A stretch of 64,000 nt of DNA from Macrosoma leucophasiata (GCA_036365455.1 JAWQUS010000025.1:26324001-26388000), one strand, 5' to 3'. Numbered from the stretch's first letter, positions 52,308 through 63,747 are shown. A program made the numbers and translations. The notes: generated from the letters alone by a model not told the origin.

Positions 52308-52395
52308 TGGAGCAGCGTGGTGGAGTAAGCTCCAGGCCTTCCCCCAAAAAGGGGAGAGACTCGTGCCCAGCAGTGGGACGTATAATGCCATTATT
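52308..52395 (+). repeat. RTE-like LINE 3' end
   Basis: GGAGCAGCGTGGTGGAGTAAG, CTCCAGGCCTTCC, AAAAAGGGGAGAGACTCGTGC and CCAGCAGTGGGACGTATAATG. Same end at 58195-58275. Confidence 0.7.
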
Positions 52396-52754
52396 AATAT
52401 TTATTATTATTATAAACATTTTCGCGCAGCTCAACGTTTACTGGTCACCCTAACGGTCACCGCAACACCGCTGTAACCGTGCCAGTAATGACGTTGTCAA
52501 AACAACGATCGTATCGCGATAATGTTCGTGTAATTGCCTGCTGATAAACTGTTTACCGGAGATGAGATGACGTTTCAATATTGTGATCTAAGATTACTTT
52601 CGAAACTGTTTGAATGAATGAATCAAGTGTTTGTTAAATATTGGTAAGTGTTCAACTAACTGTTTGTTTTTAAGGCCGTAGTCAAATGGCAAACAACGGA
52701 ATGTTGAGATTTGTTGTATCTGTTTGTCCGTCTGTATGACGAAGCTTTTGCTCC
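52396..52754. other. Unannotated DNA
   Basis: No gene, RNA or repeat identified. Confidence 0.3.
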
Positions 52755-53014
52755 GTGGTGGCAAACAAGCATGCAGTTCACGTTGATGTTAAGTGATGAC
52801 TGCAGCCTATATACACACAAATACCAGAGGTCAACATACAGATGCGATGCCACCCCTGAGACCCTAGTTGTTATGTTCCTGTGATAGTTATTACGGAGCC
52901 ATACATTACTTTCTAACACACGTGCTGAACACTACCATTTGATTACAGATAGATTATGTAATGCGGTGGTGCCTACGATCGCGAACTCCATCACCAGAGC
53001 TCTACCACCAGTTT
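52755..53014 (-). mobile_element. M family, minus copy
   Basis: GGTGGCAAACAAGCATGCAGT, TGACTGCAGCCTATATACAC, CACCCCTGAGACCCTAG, ATTACGGAGCCATACATTAC and CTCTACCACCAGTTT. No T run at its 3' end; belongs to the 'ATAACTATCAC' subtype. Confidence 0.75.
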
Positions 53015-53099
53015 ACTAAGAAGTCTCTGTAAATGGTATGATCTTGTATATTACACCTCTCATACAGCTCCGCATACCTTAAGTAAATAAAGGCTTAAA

Positions 53100-53275
53100 C
53101 AAATGGAAAAATGAAATTGTGGTTTTTACTATTTCCTTTCAATTTATTTATATTTTTCTACCTTTTAAGCCTTCCCTGGACTTGCAAAAATCATTCAAAA
53201 CCAAAATTAGGCAAATCGGTCCAGCCGTATTCGAGTTTTGGCGAGACTAACGAACAGCGATAGATATAATGGTCG
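53100..53275. repeat. Dispersed repeat (GGTCCAGCCGTTCTCGAG family), partial
   Basis: TGTGGTTTTTACTATTTCC, AAATCGGTCCAGCCGTATTCG and CGAGACTAACGAACAGCGA. Confidence 0.65.
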
Positions 53276-54339
53276 TTCAAGATCTGAATTTCTAGATCTT
53301 CTCATCTACTCTCCATTTTTAACTTTCCTTTCAACTAAACATAAACTGTAAAATCCATGCAGATAACACAACAAATATTTATAAATGTAACTTATCTTAG
53401 AGAATAACACATAATTAATTGAGAGGCGTAACTCTAGTTAGCTATACAACATTTATCGTTATCATCTGTCAGTCAGTTGAGGGTAGAGCCGAAATTACAA
53501 TTTTAATCTAAGTACCGCGTAACGGACACCGCTATGTCTGTAATTGAGAGTTTGCATTGTGAATAAACGCTAGATTTGGTGGTCCAAGTGATGAGAGGGA
53601 GCGAGAAATATTTTTATAACATATTTATGCGATGATTTTTCTAAAATAAAACTGAAAATATTGAATGATCAATATCATTGCACAAAAAGAATGGTGGTGA
53701 TCAGTATACTATGATCACTATATTAAACTATTTGGAAAATAGGTACAGTGATATGTGTCTTATTTATATATGGTCTTCAACAGACGAAGATCTGTTTTTC
53801 CGAAATATTTTGTTCAATATGTTTTCTACATATTGAACAAAACATTTCGGTATTATATTCATATATACCAGTATTTTTTATTAGGAACTCATTTAAATTA
53901 CCTTTTAAATTCAAATTGAAATTACATACCATGCGTATGGGGTTTTTGTACGTGTACGTAATGAAAAGATATTTTTTAACTGATAGCAAATAACTATGTC
54001 TATGAATGAATTGATGAATTCCACAAATTCATCTGTGACCAATAAAGACTGGTTCAATATTTGTATATTATTATCACCATCATCATTTCAGCCAGACGTT
54101 AAATTTTGGATTAAAAGCCTCCCAAAGATGCCTGATATGCAACAATCGGCACGCGGATTGGCGCAGTGGCGGTTGTTAAATCGCGACTGTTCAGATTGAT
54201 TGACTGAAGAAGAATTCCCCTCCACTAGTTAGCGGTGAGATCATATCCCGATGTTTTGATATCTGTACAAGATCCATGAAACCGCTCTCACCTGCACCTT
54301 GGACCAAACTCACCATAAATATTTATTTATGATACGTAT
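53276..54339. other. Unannotated DNA with a 22-bp-arm hairpin
   Basis: Hairpin 53800-53821 with 53829-53850 (CCGAAATATTTTGTTCAATA at the left edge; one mismatch, 7-nt loop). No gene recognised; short frames have AT-biased translations. Confidence 0.4.
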
Positions 54340-54455
54340 GATTATAATCGAGGCAGACGAGGCACGAGAGGTTTGTCAGAACCGGGATGTCTGGCGCTCT
54401 ACACTCTCTGCCTACCCCGTTAGGGACCTGGCGTGAAGATACATACATACATACA
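54340..54455 (+). repeat. RTE-like LINE tail
   Basis: GAGGCACGAGAGGTTTGTCAG, GGCGCTCTACACTCTCTGCC, TACCCCGTTAGGGACCTGG and a (CATA)n end. Confidence 0.65.
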
Positions 54456-55689
54456 TGATTATAATCGTTGCGATGGACGGAGCTGACGAGCGGAAAGATC
54501 ACCCCACTTAACATTTACTGTTTTATCTGACACGCTTTTTATGCAGCATGCTAATTCCGGTAAACTTGTAATTATGAAAATAGCTATGTTAATTATTGGA
54601 TTAATTGAATATTTCATGCAAAACACGTGTGTTTTGTTGAGTTCAACACGTTATTAGTTTTGATACGAATGTGATTGAGGGTATGGTTAAATTTATAATT
54701 AAGTGTGTTCTTCTTTTTTTTAACTGTCTTATAAAAGTAGATTATGAATTTTATGCTACGTTTCTCGATTACTCAAATATAGGTACGCAGTTTTAATGTA
54801 CATGCAAAGTAAATGTATCCTTCTTAATCTTAATTAAAGTATCGTACAACGCTCCTAATTATATGTAATCCACCTGTGAAAGCCGCGTTCAAATCCATTG
54901 AGTAGTTTCGAAGTTATAACGTACCATACAGACAGACAGAGAGATTCAAAATAATGTGTTTTTTTGTTTTTTGTTACTCTGCTTCGATTGCCCCGTATCA
55001 GTTTTATGGAAAAATATTTTATGTACAGACACTCGATTTTTACTCTCTTATTATATGTATTGATAAATGTTGCCTCTTGCCATGACTTAGATATAAATAA
55101 AATCGGAGATATATCTGACTTAACTCAAATTTAAAACACATGTCATATTTGATTTTGAAATAGGAAAGAAAAATACATTGTATGTACTTATGTACGTAAG
55201 AAAATAAACTTCTATAGCGTAACAATCCAAAATAGAGGAAATAAAATAAAATACTTAACAAAAAATATTTGATACATAATAATGTAATCATTTATAATTT
55301 ACAATGAAAATAAATTATACCTATCGGAAAATAACCTAAAATCTATAAATGCACCTAAACAGTATTTTAAAATGAATAAATATCTATAAGCGTCATACAT
55401 ACGATTGAATTAAAGACATATTTTAAAAGTAAAACTCGTCCTCGCAAACGGTACTCAAAAGCAGGGGGTCCTAATTGAAAATTGTTTCAGTATCAATTAA
55501 GAAACACGATTCAGAGTTCGGGGTATCGGAAAATATTGGGGTCAACGCGCGATGCCGTTACGAAACCTGTTTCGGTCACTTTCGGACAATTCCGGAACAG
55601 GACTCGCCTGACCATAGTCATGCACTCGTACACCACCAAAGCTTATAGTTATCTGTTTTCTTGTAGCTTTAATTCATGGGCTCTTGTTC
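54456..55689. other. Unannotated AT-rich DNA
   Basis: A 71-residue plus-strand frame starting at 55482 is not recognised as any family, has no visible splice or expression signal, and is not called. CATACAGACAGACAGAGAG near 54928 is a repeat tail. Confidence 0.3.
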
Positions 55690-55935
55690 CTTTTTAGGGT
55701 TCCGTAGTAAACAAGGAACCCTTATAGTTTCGCCGTGTCCTTCTGTCTGTCTGTCTGTCCGTCCGCGGCTTGTTGCAAAAACTGTTGGTACTAGATACTT
55801 AAAATTTGGCACAAGTATACAACTTAATCACACCGACAAAGTGGTAGAATAAAAAATTTAGCTTTTTTTTATTTAGGGTACCCCCCTTTTTCCCCCTACA
55901 TGTAACGCGCGGATATTTATTTTTGATTTTATATA
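55690..55935 (+). repeat. TCTG-bearing repeat (TAGGGTTCCGTAG family)
   Basis: TTAGGGTTCCGTAGTAAACAA, GTTTCGCCGTGTCCTTCTG, (TCTG)n with CCGTCCGC, then TTAAAATTTGGCAC. Continues the family seen at 12408 and 42700. Confidence 0.6.
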
Positions 55936-56239
55936 GTGTGCGGTATTGTTGGATAGGTCTTTTAAATACGTTAAGGGTGTGCAAACACCATTTTTCGATT
56001 TAGTTAACTGTTCTTGACTTATTAAGCTTTAAAGTGCAAATTTTCGTTTGAGTCAAGTGTCCTCCCCTACCAACCAAACGGTTGTTGTTAGAAATTCAGA
56101 CGTTATGGCAATAGTAGCTTCATATAACGAAATTAGAAGGAAAACTATCACACCTAAGTTGGCCCTGCAAGTTTGCGAGTAATAGTCGACCAAACGTATT
56201 TTACTCGAAAATTTCGAACAATTCCATAGAAAATATTTA

Positions 56240-56330
56240 TTTATTTTTTTAATTACATCTCTTACTCTGTTACTACGAAACCCTACACTGCGCGTGGCGA
56301 CACGCACTTGACTGGTTTTTATATTATGTA
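56240..56330 (-). repeat. CCGGCCAAGTGCGAGTCGG-type repeat end, minus
   Basis: TTACTACGAAACCCTACACTG and CGTGGCGACACGCACTTGAC, then TGGTTTTTAT. Confidence 0.6.
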
Positions 56331-56394
56331 GTGATAGTAAGTAATACTGTGTAGCCTACAAACGTTTACATCAAACTAGAGATCTCAATGTCGA

Positions 56395-56665
56395 GTCGTT
56401 GCCACTCCTGAGGCCTAAGGTATTTTTTTTTAATTGGTATAGACCAACGTTTGACCACCAACTCACCTGATGGAAAGTGAAGATGTAGCCGAAGATGAAG
56501 CACGTTGGTTTAGAAATTACCTATTCACTCTAGATTTGAAGATGCCCAGGTTGTAGTTTTTAGGAAACAAAGAAGCCGGCAAAGTATGTTATATCTGCCG
56601 TACGTATAATAAATGTAGAGCCAAAACGCTTAGTTCGAATTTTTGGAATGTTAACCGTGTAAGGA
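56395..56665. repeat. LINE-tail repeat (CACCTGATGGAAAGTG family)
   Basis: CCAACTCACCTGATGGAAAGT, GATGCCCAGGTTGTAGTTTT and AATAAATGTAGAGCCAAAACG, preceded by an M fragment (GCCACTCCTGAGGCCTAAGG). Related sequence near 1955-2055. Confidence 0.55.
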
Positions 56666-57192
56666 TGATATTTCGCTGTTCTTCTAGTTTTTTTTTTCTT
56701 ATTATGGCATCGCTATTACGCATATTGCCAGTGTCAAGTAAAACGATATTTCATATTTATATAAGCAGCGTAAAAGTTAGTATAATATAGTCATCAAGTA
56801 TAATATGTAAGTATTAAGTATATAAGTTATCAAGTATAATATGTCAGTCAAGTGAGTTACAATCAAGTTATTCGAGTAAAGCGATGGCTACTTTACCAGA
56901 ACATTTACAATGAAGTTTGGGAGGCAACCTGAAAGGTTGTGTTTTCGCACTGTTATTCTACTTCACTATACACGGGCACTGTAATAAATCTATATCAAAC
57001 AAAATGCCACCAATTTTATTCAATATAACTTAAAAATACACCAAGAAAATGAAATAAAATAAGAGCACCATACGCCTCTTTCAAGGTTCCCGCCAAAACT
57101 CTCGTTCTTCTAGTTGTCCTATTGTAAATAGGTGAAGAGGGAATTAGATTGTGTAGATCATTCGCGTGGTGTGAAGTATCTCTTAACCTTAT
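56666..57192. other. Unannotated AT-rich DNA with short tandem CAAGTATAATATG units
   Basis: CATCAAGTATAATATG and ATCAAGTATAATATG recur at 56792-56842 with partial copies. No gene. Confidence 0.4.
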
Positions 57193-57420
57193 TCAATGCA
57201 TTTAAGCATACATGCAAACACCCACAATTCGCCGGTTACATTTTGGCCCATGTAACAGGTAGCGAGCATGTTGACATCTCCGGGCACATTATCAAACTTT
57301 GAGGTACTGGAAAATTTTCAGAAAATGGATAAATCCCAATAGAACCAGAGATAAAGGATTTTGGCAATCGAACCCAGCGTAGTAGTAGTGGCCTGCTACC
57401 ACTAGGCCACTGAGGCAGTT
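57193..57420 (-). mobile_element. SINE-A copy
   Basis: CATACATGCAAACACCCACAA, TTGACATCTCCGGGCACATT, AACCAGAGATAAAGG and GCCTGCTACCACTAGGCCAC. The B-box segment is damaged and the 3' TTCGGGG end is missing. Confidence 0.75.
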
Positions 57421-57959
57421 TATATTTTATTTCATATCATAAAAAGTAAAAAATCTATAGCAGTATTCAAACTGTAACCTAAAACCAGCTATAAATTAAG
57501 AATGATGAATCACAAGCCTTATATTTGGCGCTAACTTTCGTTAGCCGTCCGAGGATCCGTGATCAGCAGGATGCGAGCACAATTGACCCAAATTTACTAA
57601 ATACCGACCACTGAGAAACCCCACGCGGAATTTTTGTGGGTTTCTTTGTGAAAAAAAGGTTATTATGTTCTACATTTTTGAAGCAGTTTATGAATCGTTA
57701 TTTAAAATACCAAAAACATGCATTTAACGGTAAATGAATACTGCAAAGGTCGATACGCTAGGTCCATAGGGCCTGTTTTATTGTGTCCTATATGGAAAAA
57801 TTGAGAAACGTTTGGTCAATACTTCTCGTGACTAGAGGGCTGGTCAACATTTCGGTCAGAGAATTATTATCACTCCAGCCGAAAGACGTTCACTCTTCCA
57901 CGTTTCCCAAAGCAACCCACAACAGTGTTGTGCGTGATAAGGGAATATTATGCCATAAT
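57421..57959. other. Unannotated DNA with LINE-like strings
   Basis: 57870-57965 (CCAGCCGAAAGACGTTCACTC, CACAACAGTGTTGTGCG) resembles RTE-like 3' regions. No intact frame. Confidence 0.35.
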
Positions 57960-58280
57960 GAAGCGCGCATGGTCCCGCGGCTGGTGTAGATCGTAAGCGA
58001 TCTACTCGGTTAAGCGTTACAGGCACGGTCGGGTGTGTGATGGAATTAAAATGCGCATTTCCGTGCTTCGGAGGGCACGTTAAGCCGTCGGTCCCGGTTG
58101 CTATCGATAGATAGCAGTCGTTAAACCTTGTCGGTGGCCTTATGAACGGTTTGAAAACATCCGATCAGGATTGGTGTAGCCTAACCCGAAATTGGAGCAG
58201 CGTGGTGGAGTAAGCCAGGCCTCCTCCCAAAAAGGGGAGAGACTCGTGCCCAGCAGCGGGACGTATAATAGGTTGCCATT
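57960..58280 (+). repeat. RTE-like LINE 3' region
   Basis: GGCTGGTGTAGATCGTAAGCG, GTTGCTATCGATAGATAGCAG, GGAGCAGCGTGGTGGAGTAAG and CCCAGCAGCGGGACGTATAAT. Reverse complement of 27500-27835. Confidence 0.7.
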
Positions 58281-58540
58281 ATTATGCCATAATCGCCACG
58301 CTTAGCAGGCAGATTGACAATTGCAGGGGCGGTAGTTTTATCGCGAGACGCTGCTCATCCCGTGTTGTTATTTTTATTACCGCCCTATTTTTTTGACCGG
58401 CATTGTTCGGTTGTCTGACTGTACTACCGGAAGAATTCTCCTCCACTAGAGAGCGATGGGGTCGTCACGTCCCGCCAGAGAATAAGCATTTCCATTCAAA
58501 TTGGCCATGTTGCCATCCTTCTGGGAACATTGCTGCAGAA
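58281..58540 (-). repeat. LINE-like repeat (GACCCCACCGCCCAC family), minus
   Basis: ATAATCGCCACGCTTAGCAGG, GGGGCGGTAGTTTTATCGCG, GAAGAATTCTCCTCC and GGGGTCGTCACGTCCCG, then the AGAGAATAAGCATTTCC segment shared with 51440-51550. Confidence 0.6.
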
Positions 58541-58571
58541 CTAATACGATGTGATTTTTTTATCTTTCTTT

Positions 58572-59285
58572 CTCCTCAAAAAATGGGTAAATTATAAAAG
58601 AATCCGAAAAAAATACAATTAATTTAATCAAGAATATATTTTAGAGTTACCACCACATTTAATTCAAACGATTTTATCATTTTCGACCATGTTCAACATG
58701 GCGGCGACACAGCCGACGCTTGGGATTGACAGTACCTATGTAGATAAAACAAAACTAATGCTATCTGTATCTTACTAGTGCACTCACATAATTATTTAAA
58801 AAAACGATGTATTAAATCGATCAATTTAAAGAAGTTCCGAAGTTTTAAATTGGAAATCGAATAGTATTAACACATAAAATCGATTTCGATAGTATTTAGA
58901 GTGACCGAAACGTCGGGTGTATGAAGTTTGGGAGTGTTGTACACGCGAGAAAATCCGCAAGTTTAATTTCTTCAATGTATGAAGCTCGCGAAAACCTACG
59001 AAAACGTTAGTATTTAGAAAATATAACTTTTTTCTCCAAGTACTCGTACTATATCATCAAAAAAACAATTTAAAAAATGAAAATTTCAAAATGACATCGC
59101 CCGCCATATTCGCCATGTTGGTTTTGAGTTGCAATTCTAACTGCAAATAATGTTTTGTAACTGCAAACAAAGCTAAATAAGTGACAATATGCAGTAAAAA
59201 AACGTTTTTATATTGATTTTGCCTATTAATGATATTGTGTACAATACATGGCCGGAGGTCCATACATTTCTGCAACATCTCCTTT
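58572..59285. mobile_element. K element copy 3, truncated and interrupted
   Basis: Matches copy 1 from CTCCTCAAAAAATGGGTAAATT to the right end GCAACATCTCCTTTG. The left terminal repeat is missing. It also carries a 108-bp foreign segment at 58901-59008 flanked by a 10-bp duplication, and other unmatched sequence near 58720-58850. Confidence 0.75.
58901..59008. mobile_element. 108-bp insertion with 10-bp target duplication (GACCGAAACGTCGGG end)
   Basis: AGTATTTAGA occurs at 58891-58900 and again at 59009-59018, directly bracketing this segment. Removing one copy and the segment restores the K element sequence. The segment begins GTGACCGAAACGTCGGGT, a motif also present at 4588-4605 and 48913-48930. 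It contains CGCGAGAAAATCCGC, echoing sequence near those other sites. The short length suggests a 5'-truncated retroposon end. Confidence 0.75.
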
Positions 59286-59289
59286 GAAG

Positions 59290-59580
59290 TTATTTAAGAA
59301 AAACGACGAAAATTGACCATTCCCCCCCCCCCTATCTCCGAAACTACTGAACTTAAAATTAAAAAAAAAATGTGGAAAATAGTTCTTTGCCTATAGATTA
59401 CTGGAAAACCTATAAGAACTTTGAGTATTCAAATTAAATCGAAAATTCTTAATAATATAACCCCCCCTGCCGGTACCACCGTAACCGCTATGTCCCTACA
59501 CTTTAAATCTGTAATATTTTCGAAAATATTTATTTAAATTACGGAACCCTCACCACGCGAGACGAACTCGCACTTGTCCG
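59290..59580 (-). repeat. CCGGCCAAGTGCGAGTCGG repeat, minus
   Basis: CCCCCCCCTATCTCCGAAACT, GTAACCGCTATGTCCC, TACGGAACCCTCACCACGCG and GAACTCGCACTTGTCCGG. A C-run near 59325-59334 is notable. Confidence 0.6.
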
Positions 59581-59581
59581 G

Positions 59582-59863
59582 TTTTTTTTATGTAATGAAA
59601 GTGGCAAATAATCATGCAATTCACATTGATGTTAAGTGATGACTGGAGAATATAGACACCCACACAAATACCGGAGGTCAAAATGCAGATGCGTTACCAC
59701 TTCTGAGACCTAAGGTGTTATGCCTCTGTGCCGGAAATTACAGGGCCTTACATTACCACCTGACCGGAACACGATAGTTCTGAACACTACCATTTAGCAG
59801 CAAGTTTAGGTAATGCGGTGGTGCCTACGCCCGCGAGCTCCGTCACTGAAGCTCTACCACCAG
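59582..59863 (-). mobile_element. M family, full-length minus copy
   Basis: TTATGTAATGAAAGTGGCAAA, TGATGACTGGAGAATATAGAC, CCACTTCTGAGACCTAAGG, ATTACAGGGCCTTACATTAC and CTCTACCACCAGTAAAA. Confidence 0.85.
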
Positions 59864-59934
59864 TAAAAATTCTCTTCTTAATTTATTTATTAATTTTAAT
59901 ATAGTATATTGAATAGGGTAGGCGGCGGGACGTG

Positions 59935-60195
59935 ACGACCCCACCGCCCACAAGCGGAATAATTTTCTTCTACTGGAAGAGAATTCTTCCCCTAGTGCAG
60001 TCAGTTAACCGAATAAAGGCGATCAAACCATTCCAATGGTGCGGTAGTAAGTGCAATAACGCAAGATGGGTATCAGCGTGCTGCAATAAAACTACCACCA
60101 TCGCCAATCCGCATGCCAAGCGTGGCGATTATGGCATATCGCCCCGTTGTGGGGAGACATTTTTCGCCTGTAATTATGACGATGATATTGAATAG
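59935..60195 (+). repeat. LINE-like repeat (GACCCCACCGCCCAC family)
   Basis: CGTGACGACCCCACCGCCCAC, CAGTTAACCGAATAAAGGCG, CAAACCATTCCAATGG, and CCGCATGCCAAGCGTGGCG. The 87-residue frame through it is repeat-derived. Confidence 0.6.
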
Positions 60196-60279
60196 GTATG
60201 TTCAAGACAGAACAAAATCTTTTGAGTCAGCTAGTTTAACTTTAAAATCCCCATTCAAAACCACAAATCAAAACACAGC

Positions 60280-60430
60280 CAAGTACGTAGTCGCGCCGAC
60301 CGGCCAGCTTCGTGTACTTGACTTTCGAAGTCGGTTTCGCGGTCAGCGGCGAGCGGGGGGAGGACGTCTCAAAAAGTGAAATGTCTTTCTAACGCGCCTT
60401 AATTGACTCCGTTTTGCATGATCGTGCACT
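60280..60430. other. Small GC-rich island
   Basis: GTCGCGCCGACCGGCCAGCTT, TTCGCGGTCAGCGGCGAGCG and GGGGGGAGGACG lie in AT-rich DNA, with no repeat partner in the window. Possibly a promoter or an old element end; no gene structure was found. Confidence 0.25.
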
Positions 60431-61380
60431 AAGTAGAACGGTTTTGTGTAATGCAAACGTTGGGTATGATTTTTCAAGTTTATTTCTTTGTTTGCATGTG
60501 AAAAAATAGGCAAGCTTGCTACCTTTTCGTATTTCTATACTGAGTTAACACGAGCGTTTTTTACGGCACAATTTGTGGGGTAATCATAGCGTGTTTGGTG
60601 TTTTTTAGTTGTAATAGGAAGGTCGTGGTTTGATCAGCCAAAATATTTTTGCTGCTAATCTTCACCTACCGGATTTGATTCCGGGATCATATAACTATTC
60701 AAATAGATATAGAATTGGTGCAGTATCACCTAGAAGGTGGAAAATTAACCCACATATATTTCGTCCGCGTAGCGTGATATTATATAGCCTATGTTATAAA
60801 ATATTTTTTCAAATTGGTAAAGTAATTCTTGAGATTAGCACGTTCAAACAAATAAACAAACTCTTCAGCTTTATATTATTGATTTATTGATTTTTTTTTA
60901 TTTATTTTTATACGAAAGAAAGTGTTTAAGAAAGATTGAGAATAAAACAACAGTGTTCAGAGAACCATAGCTGAGAGTTTTAATTCTCCAATTGTGAAAA
61001 TATTCCTACAAAGGATTATAAACATAATAATATTAACATACATAAGGTTATATGTAAGTTAATTTCTTTTACAAAAACTTTATGGTGACCCAATCTATAC
61101 ATATAATAAAACAGTAAAATCCGCGTGTCTGTACATTGCATATATTTACGAAAAACCAATTGGGGGTGATGTTAAAATAGTATTAGAACACTTTTCAATG
61201 ATTTTTAATTTTTTTGTCTGTCTGTTTGTCCCTTTGTCCAGGCCAATCTCCGAAGATACTGGACGGATTCGAATGAAACTTTTTATGGTGTATAGATACT
61301 AAGCCTGGCCAACATTTAGGCTACTTTTTACTGCGGGAAAATTACTCATTCCCACGGGAATCTCTACATTTAATTTCATT
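60431..61380. other. AT-rich DNA with a TCTG repeat near the right
   Basis: 61095-61380 (ATACATATAATAAAACAGTAA, (TCTG)2-TTTGTCCC, CCGAAGATACTGGACGG) is a diverged TCTG-type repeat. The remainder is unannotated. Confidence 0.4.
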
Positions 61381-61475
61381 TTCCTATATAAATAGTCCGT
61401 ATCTATCAAACCTTTGACACATTATTTCATTGTGAGGCAATACGAAGTTTGCCGGGTCAGCTAGTACGTAAATAA
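61381..61475. repeat. Dispersed repeat end (AATACGAAGTTTGCCGGGTC)
   Basis: ATAAATAGTCCGTATCTATC, ATTTCATTGTGAGGCAATACG and AAGTTTGCCGGGTCAGCTAGT: end of the 2500-2756 family, inverted. Confidence 0.65.
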
Positions 61476-62154
61476 AAATGAATTGAAAAATCTGACCCTC
61501 TGGCAGCATAGGCTGTAATTTAGGGTTTAGCCAAGACTGTGAGAGATCGAACCTAGACCTTGCATTACGCAGTGGTTGGTCACAGCGCAACTGGAGCGCG
61601 GCAATGGCAACTGCCCACCACAATTACCTCGAAAGTCACATTTCTCTTGAGGTTTTCACAAATGTCGCGATATCTTGCAATAATGCAGGTTGAGCTCTAG
61701 CAAAGGTGTTTGAAGGTGTAGGCACTATAAAATTTACTAAGTTATCTGTCCCTAAATAAGAGTTCGACGCTACCGGTTTGTTTAAGTTAAAAAACAAGGG
61801 AGTAGTCAAAATGCAGATGCGTTGCCACTGTGAAACCAAAGTTATATTTCTGTGATAGTTTACAATCTTACCATTCAGTAAGTTACTAAGTTTAGTAACG
61901 CTTAACCAGAGAATATGTAATAATACTACGTAAAGAATGGCGACTTCGACGTCCCACCCGATTTGCCCGCATAACTCAAACCCTTCCCCTCTTATGGGCG
62001 ACGGTTGGTACTTTGTACGTGCTACGCACACAGGCGCGCGTGTAAATACACGTCACTGATTGATGTCTGTCTAGTAGAAACCAACTTAAACTTTTGTATG
62101 GAATTTTGGCGGAGTGTCCGCGGTGTGGCTTAACTTAAGCTTAAGCTTGCGCTT
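61476..62154. other. Repeat fragments, no gene
   Basis: Eroded M-like strings at 61690-61860 (GAAGGTGTAGGCACTATAAA, AAAATGCAGATGCGTTGCCAC). The segment 61930-62125 is shared, inverted, with 29745-29905. Confidence 0.45.
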
Positions 62155-62215
62155 ACGCTCCACACTCTCTGCCTACCCCGTTAGGGACCTGGCGTGAAGA
62201 TACATACATGCATAC
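62155..62215 (+). repeat. RTE-like LINE tail
   Basis: CACACTCTCTGCCTACCCCG and GGGACCTGGCGTGAAGATAC, then CATACATGCATAC. Confidence 0.6.
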
Positions 62216-62244
62216 TAAGTTTAATATGTTCGGGAAAGGTATCG

Positions 62245-62480
62245 GGCCATGACGACCTCTTTACCCTCTTGTGGAGGAAAATTCATAAGCGAGTGCAGTC
62301 AATCAACCGAACAATGGTGGTACTATACCAATAGGGCGGTAGTAGATATAACAGCGCGGGATGGGCAGCAGCGTCCCGTGATAAAACTACTGCCACTGTG
62401 ATCGCCAATCCGCCTGCCAAGCGTGGCTATAATGGAATTTTCTCCCCTTATGACGCACAACACTGTTTTGCGTTCGGTTC
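62245..62480 (+). repeat. LINE-like repeat (GACCCCACCGCCCAC family), diverged
   Basis: GTGCAGTCAATCAACCGAAC, ATAGGGCGGTAGTAGATATAA, GCGCGGGATGGGCAGCAGCG and CCTGCCAAGCGTGGC. Confidence 0.55.
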
Positions 62481-62860
62481 ATTCACGATAAAAAAAATTT
62501 TTTTTTTTCTTTTATTTTTAACCTATTCTCATTTTGTACCTATGTTGATGCAATTAATGGTTTATGAATTTTTATTTGAGCTAGAATTTAAAAAAAATAA
62601 ATTAAGGTTTCATGCTTTAACATTTATAGCTGCTAACTGAAAATATTCTACTTCTAAATACTTACATGATACTATATGAACACTGGAGATATTAGATCCA
62701 TAATTTAATAATTTTGTCAACGGAATTTTACACTGCGTGTGGTCCCCAATGACTGTGGGGCCGTATTTTTAACAAACATTCATCAGTGACAGCTATGTAT
62801 GTAACTTGGCATTCATTATTTCATTTATCATTTGTTTTCTAGTCGTAAAGATTTTAAATT
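62481..62860. other. Unannotated AT-rich DNA
   Basis: No gene, RNA or repeat identified. Confidence 0.3.
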
Positions 62861-63144
62861 TACTGATGGTAGAGCTCCAGTGACGGAGCTCGCGGGTGTA
62901 GGCACCACCGCATTACCTAATATACTTGCCGCTAAATGGTAGTGTTCAGCACTATCGTGTTCCGGTCAGGTGGTAATGTACGGCCCTGTAATTTCCGGCA
63001 CAGAGGCATAACACCTTAGGCCTCAGGAGTGGTAACGCATCTGCATTTTGATCGCGGTCTTTGTGTGGGTGTCTATAGGCTGCAGTCATCACTTAACATC
63101 AATGTTAACTGCATGCTTGTTTGCCACTTCGATTACATAAAAAA
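62861..63144 (+). mobile_element. M family copy, full length
   Basis: ACTGATGGTAGAGCTCCAGTG, GAGCTCGCGGGTGTAGGCACC, GTGTTCCGGTCAGGTGGTAAT and GATTACATAAAAAATATATA. The tail is A-rich then TA. Confidence 0.9.
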
Positions 63145-63600
63145 TATATATATATAACTTGACTCAGAACTTTTTAATCATGAAAGAAGTTGATTTTAGG
63201 AACTAAAAAGAAAAACTTTAAATTAGTTATCAAATTATTTTGATTTTTTGTCGGCTGTAGGTTCCAAGAATGTATGCTAAGTCATAATTATAAGTAGATA
63301 ACTTGGATTTTTACGTAAATATAGTAATTGTATGAAAAATGTCAAATGATATGTGAATTTAAGGAATTTCGTTTGGCTATTTCGGTGGGTTCCGAGTAAT
63401 GGTCAGCTTAACAATTCTAAAATCATCTAAATAATGTATTGGCAAACAATTTAAAAAATATATTATTATCTTATCAACATTCTGAGATATTGTTCGTCTG
63501 CTACTTCTGAAGCAAAATAAGTTTTGTGTCGGTATCTTACTACAGTATCTAACCGGCATACGGTTGTGAACGCTTCCTTTTACAGGTAGTTTGATAAGAT
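63145..63600. other. Unannotated AT-rich DNA
   Basis: No gene, RNA or repeat identified. Confidence 0.3.
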
Positions 63601-63680
63601 AACTGCCTCGGAAGTTTAGTGGTAGCAAGCCAATATTGCTGACCTGAAGTTTTGATCTCCTGATCGGGGTTGGGAATTTG
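63601..63680 (+). mobile_element. SINE-A tRNA-like head fragment
   Basis: AACTGCCTCGGAAGTTTAGTG, GTAGCAAGCC, and CTGATCGGGGTTGGG. The A-box region is recognisable; the B box is mutated (GTTTTGATCTCC). Confidence 0.55.
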
Positions 63681-63747
63681 CAAATATTCGAAAGTATTAT
63701 TTCTTTACTAGTTTTTGCGGCGTGTTTTTTAAATCTAAAGTTATATT

